NCBI GenBank assembly: GCA_019914945.1
Contig: CM034106.1
Location: forward strand, 8,866,001-8,930,000
From: Typha latifolia
Lineage: Eukaryota; Streptophyta; Magnoliopsida; Poales; Typhaceae
DNA length: 64,000 nt
Direction: 5' to 3'
Part shown: positions 49,901 to 62,180 of the stretch, one piece after another
Numbering within the stretch: position 1 is the first letter of the stretch
How the letters are laid out: each line of letters begins with the position of its first letter
Program-made: the position numbers and the translations under genes
The notes under the pieces: model-generated
What the model saw: only the letters and a program-made list of their open reading frames with translations
Told to the model about the DNA's origin: nothing
Database searches by the model: none

Positions 49901-50753
49901 CTCTTGTATACACACTAAAAGAACATAATCCATCTAATAAGCCAATTGGGTATAATTGTGACCTCGAAAAACTTTTAGGTTTAATTACGCATGGAGCTAC
50001 TGAACCAGTATTGCATAATTTAATATATAGCTCTTCATGTATATATTTCTAATATTTCATACCTCTGACGATGTAGAATTTGTAGACGAGAAACATCAAA
50101 CGAACCGTTTTACCCTTAATTCTTCTTCTTCTTTTTTGCCATTTGCAATGAGAATAAACTAATCCTTATAAGAAGATTTTAAAAGATGGCCTGGGAATAA
50201 TTATCTATATTCCAAAGTTTCAACTCACCTGGCCGACGAGGGTGCGCATGAGGGTTTTCCGGAGCCTGCCGTCGCTCTGCTCGGTGACGCGCATCTGCAC
50301 CCGCATGATCTCCGCCGACGTCATCGGCCGCCTCACCTTCCCGAGCGAGCACGCGGGCACACCGGAGCCAGTAGTCGCGTTCGAATGGCTCATCGTCCTC
50401 ATCAGTACCGACGACCTCCTGGTCTTCAGCCCTAAGGCCTTCTTGATCCTACTATTCACCAGCATCATCCCCGTGCCGCCCCTCGGACCCCCTCCTGTCG
50501 GCGAGCCTTCCCCTCCGTTCTCCGCTGGCCCCGTCGAGGGGTAGTAATTGAGGGCGCCGTTCCTGCAGCCCCCGCCGCCGAAGCCGGGAGACGAGCGGCA
50601 CGACATGAAGAAGAGCTCGTACGCGGTCTCCCGGAGGTCGGCGCTGGAGAAGGCCTCGAGGCGACCGAAGGGGCACTCGAGCTCGATGTCATAGTCGATT
50701 TCGGAGTCCGACCGGGACACCGTCGACGATGAGATGGAGTGGTGGTGGCTCAT
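46998..50753 (-). CDS. DUF810 / MUN-domain protein (PATROL1-like), five exons
   Basis: Exons in transcript order are 50229-50753, 48960-49853, 48400-48861, 48119-48305 and 46998-47986, all GT-AG and in phase, giving 1018 residues, normal for plant DUF810 proteins. These are distant relatives of UNC-13/Munc13. PATROL1 in Arabidopsis promotes plasma-membrane delivery of the H+-ATPase AHA1 in guard cells, so a role in exocytosis or vesicle tethering is expected. Visible conserved parts are the FGRLEAFSSADLRETAYELFF segment (about 30-50), the RRPMTSAEIMRVQMRVTEQSD region, LLRQLKPSEFNDIQEYHQWQKRQ, and the MUN region with FHSCFGAVLKQYL. The first and last exons are very GC-rich. A (GA)n run lies in the upstream leader. 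It is convergent with the RLP gene. Confidence 0.93.
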
Positions 50754-50882
50754 TCTGACCTAGCAGCCGCTGCCGATGATGGCCCAGCAGTTCACGGCCG
50801 AGGGAACGGTAGAGAAGTCGTGGACATGGTATAATAATCCATCCTGAATTCTAGCAGGGGGGTATTGGAGGTGAGGACAGAG

Positions 50883-50886
<4 letters not shown>

Positions 50887-50933
<47 letters not shown>
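50887..50933. repeat. (AG)n microsatellite upstream of DUF810 gene
   Basis: About 23 units, 135-180 bp before the start codon (minus-strand gene), so probably in its leader or core promoter. In the transcript it reads as (CT)n. Confidence 0.95.
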
Positions 50934-50937
<4 letters not shown>

Positions 50938-51059
50938 TCCCGAAGTTTTAGGACTTTCCAAAAGAAGTAACAGGAGGGCAGGAGGAGTTTGTGGTTGGGG
51001 GTGGCGCTGTGGATCTGGCGTTGAAATGGCTGCTGCTATATTTAGCATCATCTATGGCA

Positions 51060-52224
51060 TTGCCTAGATAAAAAGAAGCAACGGCAATTTATTGAAAAAC
51101 ATCCAACTTTTTGCTTTTGTTGTTAAGGATAATTACATCCCATTTTCAGACCCTCTTTTAACTATGGATAATCTCTAAAAAGTTTTTTAGTTAGTTATTT
51201 CTTAGATTTATTTATTAAAAAATAATATGTGAGCAGGTGATCTTATGGGCTATTTTAACTCTTATTTTAGAGAAAAAGAAAGAGATAAAAATTAAAGATA
51301 AAATAGGTGTTGAGAAATTTTCATAGTTTAGTTAGGAGTTTATATGTAACAAAGAAAATATGAGGTATCTAAAATAGATAATAGTTTAGAAAGTCTTAGT
51401 GTCATTATCTCTTATTATTGATTGACTGACTGTTGTATTTTACTTTGTATGTCTCAAAATATAATGGATTAATATTCCAAGCAGCTGACAAAATAAATAA
51501 AAAATGTCCTACTTTGAAAAACAGAAAACTAAAATATCTAAAATATTTCTTATTTGATTTTAAGATTAGTTCCCTCTTGCTCTTATCTTAATCTAAAAAC
51601 ACTTGCCGAAAAGTATTAATGTTTTTTATATCTACGGTGGTAGGATGTTTTTGAAGCATTAAAAATAAAATGGAAGACGAACGATAAATATTCGGATGTG
51701 AATGATAATGAATACATAACTTATGATATTTCCCATAAATTTACCACTAATCAAAAAGCAAATGTACAAATTATAAATTCTCCCAGTAGAAAAGAGTGCA
51801 AAGAGACCCATCTTGAATTCTGCAAACCGAAACTGGATCATTTACAAAATGAGCGTATATAATCCAATGAATAAATGTAATATCATAATGAGAATACAGC
51901 ACTTGCAGATCTTCCTAACTGAATAAAACAAACTGAAAACAACAATCCAATCAAGGATTTCACACGTTCTTTAATTCTTACACAGTAATGGATCAAAACA
52001 CAAGCACCCAATTGGAAGTAGGACAACAACATGACCCATAAGACACTGATGGGGAATAGGACACAACAGAACATTTAAACTCACATTCCAGGTCCGAATC
52101 AGGCAAAAGCTATATCAACACTACTTTGTTCAAATCTCTACAGACAACAATTGAAAGAATTCCAGTAACCTCAGAATCAATTGAATTCACACTTCACACC
52201 ATGGAGGATGTAAGTAGAGCAAGC
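51060..52224. other. AT-rich spacer between DUF810 promoter and next gene's 3' end
   Basis: No gene is recognised. The right 300 bases are likely the 3' untranslated region of the minus-strand acidic-protein gene. Confidence 0.5.
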
Positions 52225-53924
52225 TTAAACGGCAGTTCCATTCAGAGCTCTTTCCAGCCTCACCTCAAAAGGAGTAGAATGCCAATTCACTCTCTTATCC
52301 TGCAACAACCCAAAAACAATTTTAAGTGCTCAACAATTGAACATAGAAGGCATAAACTTTCTGGTACAAACTATACCTCGCTGTATTTGCTTGTGGTATT
52401 TGGAATGCCTTTGGTCTCTGAACCAGATCTAGAAGAATAACTCGACTCATTTCTTTGACTTCTGCAATTCCAGTAACTTCCCACAGTACCCACAATGGGA
52501 ATTTCGTCAGGGCTCCTGCTTGGGGACTTTCTAGGTGATGATGTCGCTGATGATTGTTTAATATCATCGACAGTCAAAGCGCCTAGAATCGGCCTTTCCT
52601 CTCGACTTATTGGCGAGCTTGAGTGAAATGAATTGCTTTCCTGTGTTCTTTTCACACTTGAATTTCCCGATGAAGCTAACCAGGTAGAAAGGCTAGCATC
52701 CACAGAGACTTCCTGCTTACTAAGACTAGGACTGTGATTTGAAACAGCAGGCTTCTCAGGCTTCTTTGTCTTAAATGTAGGCTCAGAACTAAGTATCATA
52801 TTGTTCACTTGCTCTAAGTTCACATTTTCTTTGCTTGGATTCTTCTGAGGAACCGTTCGAACCTTAACTTCCTTCCACTGTGATAGATTTTCCACGGGAT
52901 TCAGAACAGAATGCACGTAATGGCTCCTGTCTCGTGGATTGCCCTTGGTCAAAAGGATCGGGTGCCTATCCGGAGAAGAGGCACCCTTAGGTGCCGGGCT
53001 GCAGACTTCTTGATTGTTCTCTCGTTCTCTATCCATTGGAAGAGAAAAGAATGATTCGTAGGACTCATCATCATTTCCTTCAATACCGACTATATCATCT
53101 TCCTCATTGATGCCACAATCATCATCATCATAATCCTCCTCGTCTTCTTCTTCATCCTCTCCGTAATCACTCTCATCACTCTCGCAATTCTGACAATTCT
53201 GATACCTATAATTTGAGGGATAAGCTCCAGATTTTGGAGTTGATTTGCCCACTTCTTCTTGTTCTTCTTGCATCTCATCTTCCTTTGTCGCTTCATCCTC
53301 TTCATTACCCTCAGAAAGATACTCCTCATCATCGGCTAGTACTGGTTCATATGTTTTGACATTCAAATCAAACGTCACTTTCTTCTTGCAGCTATTACTT
53401 CCCTGCTCATTACTCCCCTGCTCATTACTCTCTCTACAAAATATTCGATAAGAAACACAAAAAAAATCATATCAGAACTAAATCTACTCGAAAAATGGAA
53501 AACAGAAAGTTATTTGACGCATATCATCAAACAGAAAGGATGCAGTATCCAAAGAAAACCCAGCTGATACAAATTAGTTTATACCTTAACTCTGGAACCA
53601 GAGTCTGCCCAACCGCTACTTCCTCGAGAAGTTTCTTAGGAGAAAGTTTCTTGGGAGAAAGCTGAGCTGTGATTTGCTTCTGCGAAGGTAGCCTCGGTGA
53701 AGCACTCTGCTGCAAAAGCTTGTAGCTTTCATGCATCTAAGTGTACCACAAAACAGTATAAGAAAAGATCCAAGAAAAATCCAAAAATAACAACAAATTC
53801 AGCAAAAATAAGATGAAAAGAAGGTCCGAACCGGACGAACCCGAACTCTAGGCGGCGATCTCTTGGGTGATCTCCGCCGTTTTGGATGCTTGGGACCTCC
53901 GAAACAAGCAAGAAAGCAACCCAT
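52225..53924 (-). CDS. Acidic, Ser-rich plant protein with MGCFLACFG N-terminus, four exons
   Basis: Exons in transcript order are 53832-53924, 53585-53736, 52377-53433 and 52225-52299, in phase, giving about 458 residues. The first donor is ambiguous: CCG|GTTCGG at 53832 or CGG|GTTCGT at 53841, both phase 0. The N-terminus MGCFLACFG fits an N-myristoylation and S-acylation pattern (Gly2, Cys3, Cys7), predicting membrane attachment. KKKVTFDLNVKTYEPV follows. A long acidic tract (DEEEDEEDYDDDD) occupies the middle. LNPVENLSQWKEVKV is a recognisable conserved block. The last exon ends WHSTPFEVRLERALNG, also conserved among plant homologues. I know this as an uncharacterised plant family with no assigned function. 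A short SNEQG pentapeptide is duplicated at the start of exon 3. Confidence 0.8.
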
Positions 53925-55980
53925 GATGAAGAACTCTAGGGTTTTCTCTCTACGGCTCTAACTTGGGTTGATCTAGAGGAGAGGAGAGGAAAAGTGAGAC
54001 CTTTGGAGCTTTCTCATGGGAGTGAGAAGACCGAAAACAGAAGCGGAGAAGGAGATCTCTCTTCTTTTCTTATGAGAGAAGGGGCAAATTGGTCATGAAG
54101 TTTAAAAAGTTCTTTTCCCAGTTTAGGGAATATGACCGTTGGAAGGAGTAATGATATGGAGCCTACGTTTGATATTATATTAATATATATTCGATACGAA
54201 AAGAGTGGGTGGAGAAGTGGGTTCTCGTTCTCTAACTGACACGTGTACTATTTGCCGTAAAGGTTTACACAGAAGTCTTTTTTCTTGGGTGCACATATTG
54301 ATAGGCGCACCCCAATACGAGCGTCTGAAGTCTGCATCTTTAGCATATCACTACCTGCAGTTCAGACTTATTGCAGAAAAGTACCTCCATTTAACATATT
54401 CACAAACCTCCTTTTAACTTTTCTTTAATATAAATATGAAGAGAGGATGCAATTTATTGTGCCTTCCTAAACATCAGACAGTTAATTTTAATATAAAAAG
54501 ACAATTTTTGTTTGTTTTAAAACAACTGATTAGAAAAATATATATTTTTTGTGAAAATTCTTAGTCTTTCACTTTTGCATTTTAGATGTTATAAAAATAT
54601 TTTTAAAAAGAGATAATATAAAGAATTAAATTATTAAAACATAATAGTTTTAACAGAAAATTTAAGCAATAAAAATTAAAATTTAAGACATATTAATATT
54701 CGCCATAACTATAAGAGTTTGAAATACATTTTTCTCACTATAATAACAAAACGAGAACTCACACTTGTAATAATTTAGAAACAATGGTTTTCACAATAAG
54801 AATGAAGATAGGTGGTAATTTGCAAATATACAGTATCAAGTTGGGTACGGCTGGGGTAACGGTTCCTAAAAAAATGTAAACAAGTGGCATTGAATAATTG
54901 GGTCATTGAGTGGTCCCCACGCTAGTAGTGATCTATAGATGAGACAGCTAAGCGTCCTCTCTTTGGGATTCTTAGCGATCCGCCGTGCTAGTTCTTTCAC
55001 CAAACAGAGCATTTAACGGCTTTTTTTTCTTTTTTATTAGGATTCGGATCTGGTGCGAGTTTAAATCGAAATCCAATAATGTTCTCATATCTTGTTTAAA
55101 CTCGGCGAATATAAACGTAAACGATGCCGAGTCTATTAGGAATTATAGTAGTCGTAATCAAACGACACATGCTAGTTGGTCATTGGAGGAATCAAGTCGA
55201 TAATCTACGAATCCAAAGGCCTCCTTTTTGCTCAATCTGCATTTCCTTAGAATCAAGATTAAGGGGTGGTATTATTCAAATTGTTGATTCTATCATCAAA
55301 CATGAAGCTTTCTATGAAATATGATGTTAGTGAAGAATTGGAATCCTCTGCTCAGCTTTCTCTTAAATCTAAGCTGAGCAAAATTCTGTTTGTGGAAGAA
55401 AGAAACTCTTTGGAGGCAAAGATCGAGAATTAATTAGCTTAAAATAAGATAATCTCTTATTCGCGAAGGAAATTGAGTTTCTGATTCTAAGCAAATTGGT
55501 TTCTTTTCTTTTAGAGTTGTACCTAGTCTTTTTTTTTTTTTCGGAGCAAGAGATAAAAGCTCAGTAGTTTCACCTCCAGAATTATCAATATTTTCTATCA
55601 TTAATTCATTTCATATATAATAACTTCCTAATTAAAGGAGCGAAGTGAGATGTGTTGTGAGAAAAGATAATAGTTTAGGAGGTTTTTTGTTTTGATTTCT
55701 AAGAAGGAAGGGACTTTGGATGGTTCCATTTGTACTGGTGAGTAGATGTAAAAATGATGGTTTGCTAATCAAGTTGGGATTTTGAAAAGGTGTTTGATAT
55801 TATCTCTAAAACCTTGAAAGGCCTTTTTTTAGGCTAAGCTTGGCTTTGGCTGTGTATCTTCTTTCCAGATGTTCAAGAGAGCACTTTCTTGGGATTAATA
55901 AGAGGCACATTCTTGAGGTACTTATGCTGGTGATATATTATTCTTTTGTGTTTATCTCTTAAAGATACTTCCCTTTCTTG

Positions 55981-56017
<37 letters not shown>

Positions 56018-56283
56018 TAAATACATTTTCCTCAAATAATAATGCCAAATATAATTATATATATGCCTTCAAAGTCCATCGGATCATAGAACGCTTATAT
56101 TGTACTCTCGAACGACTGCTATTTGCCACAAACTAATAAAATAATCAGATAATTATATATAGATGGCAAACAGAAGACACATCGTCTACGGCTTTCCAAG
56201 TCCACGGAAACGGACCGACCATTATAACCTTAATATTCCAACCTCTGTGGCATTTCGCCGAACATTTGGAGCGCGGCGTAGCG
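53925..56283. other. Intergenic between divergent acidic-protein gene and cyanase
   Basis: This contains the promoters of both flanking genes. A TATA-like AATTATATATA lies at 56151-56161, about 125 bp before the cyanase ATG. An (ATT)n run is at 55984-56017. The rest is AT-rich with no recognised gene. Confidence 0.5.
55984..56017. repeat. (ATT)n microsatellite
   Basis: About 11 trinucleotide units in the distal cyanase promoter region. Confidence 0.95.
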
Positions 56284-59200
56284 ATGGAGAACGGCAACGC
56301 AAGAGAAGGGGATCGAGTTGCCGTGGTGAAACGGATAATGGCAGCAAAAGCTTCGTCGGGGAAGAGCTACGGGGAGATAGCGGCGGAGACGGGGTTGACC
56401 AACGTCTACGTGGCCCAGCTCCTGCGCCGCCAGGCCCAGCTCAAGCCGGACACAGCCGTCGCACTTCGGCAGGCAATTCCAGATCTATCAGATGAACTCA
56501 TCGATCTCATGATGTCGCCTCCCTTTCGGTCTTACCATCCCAATATTATCCAGGAACCCGCTATTTATAGGTATAAATCTAATCCAGGTTCTGTTGTTTA
56601 ACTGTTCTTCGTTTAAGGAAGCTATTGGGTAATTGCAGTCTGTCATCGAGGATAAAAGAATGATGGATTTTCTTGCTTTTCTTTCTATTGATTAGTCGGC
56701 GAAGTTTAGCTTGGAATTGGATCCAATTTGCTGTGAGCTTGTTTGTTCTTCTGTTATTTATTGGAAACTGTGGGGTCTTTTTTCTTCTTTTTGTTCTTTG
56801 ATGAGGTTCCAGTTTGAGAATTGGCTAAACGGTTGAGATCAATTTTATTGCTTAAAGATTTTGGTGGAATATTTTGTCCAGTGAGCAGTAAAGTTTACGA
56901 TTTTGGGAAGAGAAAATTGGCTTACTGATACTAAAGTATCTTTTCTCTGTAGCCTCATCAATCTTTTCTTCAGTTTGTTAGGATTTGCTATTACTTAGAT
57001 TTAAGCTGATGTGCAATGATTTCTTGAATGCATTTTTCTCCATGATGAAATAGGATATGTTTCAATTGAATCTCACACTATAAGTATTATCATTCAATTG
57101 GGCAATGCTCCCTTAGTGCTTACATTATTTTTCTTTAAAGGTATGGCTCACTGGATCATGGTTGCAACTGACACTTCTTCCTTAATCTGGACAGTTGGTG
57201 GTTACTGTGCTGCCTGTGTATTTTGTCTCATACTTTTCTTGTTTTGACTTTTCATGTCAACTATCATCTTACCTGTGTAGCTATCTGGTTTACCAATTGA
57301 TATTTACATCTTCTTTTTCTTTTTTCTGTCCTTTGTTTTATTTTTTGATTGCTATTATTTTATGTGCTACGTTGTTAGATACCATTAACTGTGATATACT
57401 GATATCCACTCCTTTTCTTTTGTAACTTTCAAATGATTGATCATATACCTAATTTTCTTTTTTCCTAAATTTGATGGAACTATTTTCCTGGTTTTTCTTT
57501 TTTCCAGTGAATACTTTTTCTGATAATGTATTTCATTTTGCTTGATACTTTTATGCATGTAATGAGTTGTAAGACTGTGAAATATAATTTTTCCCCTTTA
57601 AATATGCAATATTCAGGTTAAATGAAGCTGTTATGCACTTTGGAGAAAGCATCAAAGAGATCATCAATGAGGATTTTGGCGATGGCATGTAAGCTTGCTT
57701 TTACTCACTTATGCAATAGTTCTTTTGCTAACTGGATACAAACTATGTAGTTTTTTTTACGGCATTATGAAACCTTCATGCATGTACAAGTGGTTGGTAA
57801 TTGATTCCGCATGCAAATTAACCTTGATTTTTTTTAATCATTTTGGTAAACTTATTCTGAACTTAATTTTATATCTTCTTGAAATTTCATATTCTTCAAA
57901 TGTTGCAAATTCTGTTAATTTCTTTGAAATTTTTTTGTTTTGGCCTTTTTTTGGGAACATCTGGTAAGATTCTTCTATAGAGGCAATTCTTTCAGAATTG
58001 GAATGATCAAATATATATTATCATCTTAGTCTATGTTATATCATAGATTTGCATAAGAAGTCCTATTGGTATTGGAGAACGACATTCTTATATTATGAGG
58101 CGAAATATGGCTTTTCCTCTAGTTTGGGGATGGCCTATCCTTGCATTATAGTGCTATCAAAAGAACAACATATATATAAGCTAGCACAGTGCATTGCATT
58201 GGGTCCAACTGAGTCAAACTTTTCAAGCTAGCACGATCTGGCACGCGCATCCCCCTGGCCTCAACCACATCTATTGCAGCTTGAAAGCATAGCAATTCTT
58301 AAGGCTGTGTTTGATTTGAGGCTTAGTCTCAAATTTAATTAATTGGCCCTATTTTTTAGTCTTAGTTTACGTATTTTGAACTAGGCTAAGAAAATATGGT
58401 GTTTAATTGTTAACTAGACTAAAGGGTAAATTATTACTTTTGATGTGATGTGAAAAAGTAAAAAATGTATTGATTTTGGAGAAAAATAAATGGTATATTA
58501 AATTAATAGACTAAAATATCATTTGATTTTAATGATAAAAGTAATAGATTTAAATCATGTCAACAGTAAAACTAGAATCAATTTGAATTTATATTTTATT
58601 TATTGGGTGTGAACTTAGTTAGGGATAAAAAAGATAAAATATATTTAGTTAACTGAACTTGGCTAAGGTTCCTGACCAAGTTCAAGAACCTCTTTTGAAC
58701 TCAAAGCAAACGAGGCCTAAAACTCTACCAACCCATCCCTCCAAGGTAGATAACAGTCCACCACCACATGACCAACCAACACATGAGCTGGTAGTTTGCT
58801 GAAAGATCTAATAAAGTGTACACTGTACTGTATGAAATCAGAATTGGTAATTGACAGGTGCACAAGCCAGAGCTTACATTAACCAAAGTGATTTAATTTA
58901 GATGTTCTCAACTATTGGTCTTAGTAAAACATTGTATTGTTAGTTCAAATTTCTGGTTTTGAGGTAATTTAAAATTTCAAATGTTTTTGGTCACATGTAA
59001 CCTTGCTATTTTTTTAATTAGGAAATAGAAATATGGTAATATCTTCCATACTGGAATAGTCAAACTGATTGTACCAACTAAAGTGCTACATTCCCTGAGA
59101 TGGTTAATTTTGGGTAATACCTCAGTAGCCTATTGGATGTTTTTAATCCAGTTCTTATGGTCTTAGTTTCTCTATCATTTTTCTGATCTAGTATATACTT

Positions 59201-61026
59201 AATCACTTGTCTAAAATTGTGGATTCAAAATTGCCTCATCATAAAGGATTGGCATCCAAAATAGTGTTTGTGTACTTGTTAGTTGTTGGAAAGAATAGGG
59301 GAAAATGTGTTGGTGTCATAGCTTTATTCCATCATTTGAGTTTTTTGGCCCAATATTTTTGAGCTTTTATAATGATTCTTATCACTGATGTGTTGAAGAG
59401 TTTCGATGTTATTATGGAAGAGTATCCTATATTGTAAAAGTTCAAAACAGTAATCTGACTTTTTTTTCAACAGTTTCCAACAAAAAGAGTGACTTAATTG
59501 AATAACCACATTAGAAGCCTTGTCACAGAGCCATGTTCAAATTATCTATAAGGTTATGTGTTATTATATGCACTTTTAATGAATATCTCCCTTCTTTTTC
59601 ATTCCAAGTATGTCAGCCATAGACTTCTACTGTTCAGTTGACAAGGTTCAAGGTGTTGATGGAAATAACCGTGTGGTTATTACGTTTGACGGGAAGTATC
59701 TGCCTTACAGTGAACAGGTTAGTCTCTTTTTTTCCTAAAGAAAAATGATGTTGGTATCTAATCTACTGCTCCTTATGAAAATTTGGATGCCGTATGAATC
59801 GGATTGGTTTATCCGTATTTACATGATCAATGCATTGGAGATCTTTGGACCTCTCAATATTTGCTAGATATTTATTGATCACAAAACAAGTGCGGATTTC
59901 TTTATCACCTAGCCTATTATATTTCTCTCTAAAAGTTACACTTGCTCCTATTTTGAGTCCAACATGAATTTTAGATAGTAGAAACACTTCCAATCGGGTA
60001 GTTCCCTCAAGTTGAATCTCCAAGTCTTATATTCTCATTAGTGGAATCATGTCTCCAATCCTACTGAACCGATTCTTTCTTTATGTATGCATATGTGTAC
60101 AATGTAGTTTGAGAGTCAGTGCTGATTGTCATATTTGAGGTTAGCATCTTTGGAGTTGGCAGATGAGACAATATGTGGAATGTTTCTAGGCAATTTCTTT
60201 TTGGTAGTCTCAGAAATAACAGTATTAAACATTGAAGTTTACACAAATCATCTTGTCTATTGGCAGCCAACCCATGTTTTTACTAGGCAAGTGACATTTT
60301 CATTTTTGACCCATGGAGGCAGCTTATTTAATATGGGAAGCAACTTCCACTCATCTAAATGCTGTAATTTTATGATTGTTCTACTTGTCATTTCTCTCTA
60401 GCAACTTGGAAATGTTTCTCAAAAAGTTGTGCTACTTCATTTATGTAGGAAATAGATACCACTCTTATTGGAGCCTGTAATTATGTTGTAGGTGCCCATT
60501 TGTGTTGACATCTCTTCTGAACTCTGCCTTTGGACTACAGTGTTTGTCCTTACTGTTCATTTGTACTGTTTCCTGATTTTTCAGAGCTGCCAGGGAGCCT
60601 GCTCTGAACACTAGACAACCTATCGAATGTTTTATCCATTCCCCTTTGGCTGCATCGGCTTATGCCACTCATGATACAGTTGATTCCGACCAACCAAAAC
60701 AAAATGATATGGTTGATATTCATAATGATTAGCAGCCCTTATAGGCTTTGCATAATCATCTGGGCTTATAGGCTCATTGCTAGAGCCCTGGTTCCCTTGT
60801 TTATTGCAGAGCATTTGAATCAAATTTTCTAAGGTTTGATATCAAAATGAAGATGGTTTTAATACTGACTGAACTTTTAGCTGTGCACCTTTCTCAACAT
60901 TTTGTTGTACTGTAGATTTATCTTCCTTAATATTCATTTTTTTGTTTTCTTTTTTATCCTTTGCAGAGGTCACAGCATATGGTTTCGAAGCTGCGGCATC
61001 AAGCCCCTTCAACCAGCGAGCAGTGA
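56284..61026 (+). CDS. CYN: Cyanate hydratase (cyanase), four exons
   Basis: Exons are 56284-56570, 57617-57688, 59609-59717 and 60967-61026, GT-AG and in phase, giving 175 residues. Cyanase converts cyanate and bicarbonate to CO2 and carbamate, which breaks down to ammonia and CO2; it is a homodecamer, cytosolic in plants. The N-terminal helix-turn-helix-like half has [20 protein letters not shown]. The catalytic half has [19 protein letters not shown] and IMSAIDFYC. The catalytic triad known from the bacterial enzyme falls at R96, E99 and S122, the same numbers as in E. coli CynS. The start at 56284 follows a TATA-like box near 56151. An earlier ATG at 56163 is out of frame and likely upstream of the transcript start. 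Intron 2 is 1.9 kb and carries a MITE. Confidence 0.97.
58303..58717. mobile_element. PIF/Harbinger (Tourist-like) MITE in cyanase intron 2
   Basis: A 415-bp element has imperfect terminal inverted repeats: GGCTGTGTTTGATTTGAG at the left, and at the right the complement of GGCCTCGTTTGCTTTGAG. It is flanked by TAA on both sides (58300-58302 and 58718-58720), the 3-base target duplication typical of PIF/Harbinger. It has no coding capacity and an AT-rich centre. Confidence 0.7.
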
Positions 61027-61989
61027 ATGATATCTGAATGCACGTCTTATATTGTATGGCCTTTTATATTGACATAATCTTGCATTGCATGATAACCAAT
61101 GCTGTGAAACAGATAAAAACTTTTTATCTACTTGTTGGAGGAATGTGCAAGATCATACGATTTGGATTATAGCTATTAGAACACAGCTAATGAATGCCTA
61201 GTGTTGCCAGTGGTGTGATCATAAGTCCTTGTCAGTGAACTTAAACTTCTGGAACTTGTTAAGCCAGTTTGTGAGTTCACTGTTACAGTATTATAGCTAT
61301 GTATGATGCTCAACAATTCCTGCTGTTTATTTGTTTTATTATGGTAGAGCAAGGAAAATATTAGTGATGACTTGTGCCTGCCTCCAGAGCTGCCTACCAC
61401 TTTCTCAGATTAAATACCCTTTCTATTCCATATTTCATCTCACAAGTATGACTCTATTCTTGGAAAGTCACAAACCGTTGGTTAGTGAAGCTCTGGAACT
61501 CTTAATAGTCTCAAAGATATTGTTAAGCTCAATCATCATAGTAGACCTAAATGGACATTTTAGTGACTGCCTTGTTGTGGTCAAGGTAGTCAACGGGACT
61601 GGTAACATCATTGACTGGCCGTTGGCCCAAGCACGATTATTTTAGGAATTAACGGAAATTTTAAAATATTTTTATTTTATTTTTAAAATAAAATTTTTAT
61701 TTGAAAAATAATTATTCTTATATTTACTTGTATTCTAGAATAAGAGTGTAATATTTATCTTTGATTGCCTTTGGTGCGATATCAGCTAAAGAAAAGATGA
61801 GAAATATATATATATATATATATATTTATGAATTTATTTTTTGATTTGATGTAAAATAAGTTAATGTGATGGAAATTAAGGGTAATTTAGAGTGTCTTAT
61901 ATAAGATGTAATTTTAAGAAATAATATTTATATTCTAATATTAGAGTGCCATTTATTTATAGAGCTAACAATGTAGCTGCACACAATCT

Positions 61990-62180
61990 CCATGTTTGCT
62001 TTCAGTTTAGCAACATTCGCTGAACTCGTTTTAAGACCTCTAAAGTCTAAACTAGTTCAGTAATTAAATATATTTTAATTTTTTTATATCTAATTAAATT
62101 TATTTTTTTAAAAAAATTAAGAATAAAAAATAAGACTAATTAATTCAGTTCGGGACTTAGTCTTAACCCAAACAAGCCAA
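61990..62180. mobile_element. Degenerate MITE related to the cyanase-intron element
   Basis: Read on the minus strand, the right end begins GGCTTGTTTGGGTTAAGACT and continues AAGTC, close to the left end of the 58303 element. The left end has a GTTTGCTTTCAG counterpart. Inside is an imperfect palindrome, CTGAACT...AGTTCAG. Flanking duplications are not clear. Confidence 0.4.

Noticed and set aside
50932..50939. GAATATTC as a P1BS site linking the DUF810 gene to the PHR-like factor
   Set aside because: The consensus GNATATNC is short and expected many times by chance in 64 kb of AT-rich DNA; there is no second site or other support.
56163..56495. 110-residue frame from an upstream ATG overlapping cyanase exon 1
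   Set aside because: Out of frame with cyanase. The ATG sits directly beside the TATA-like box and is probably not in the transcript.
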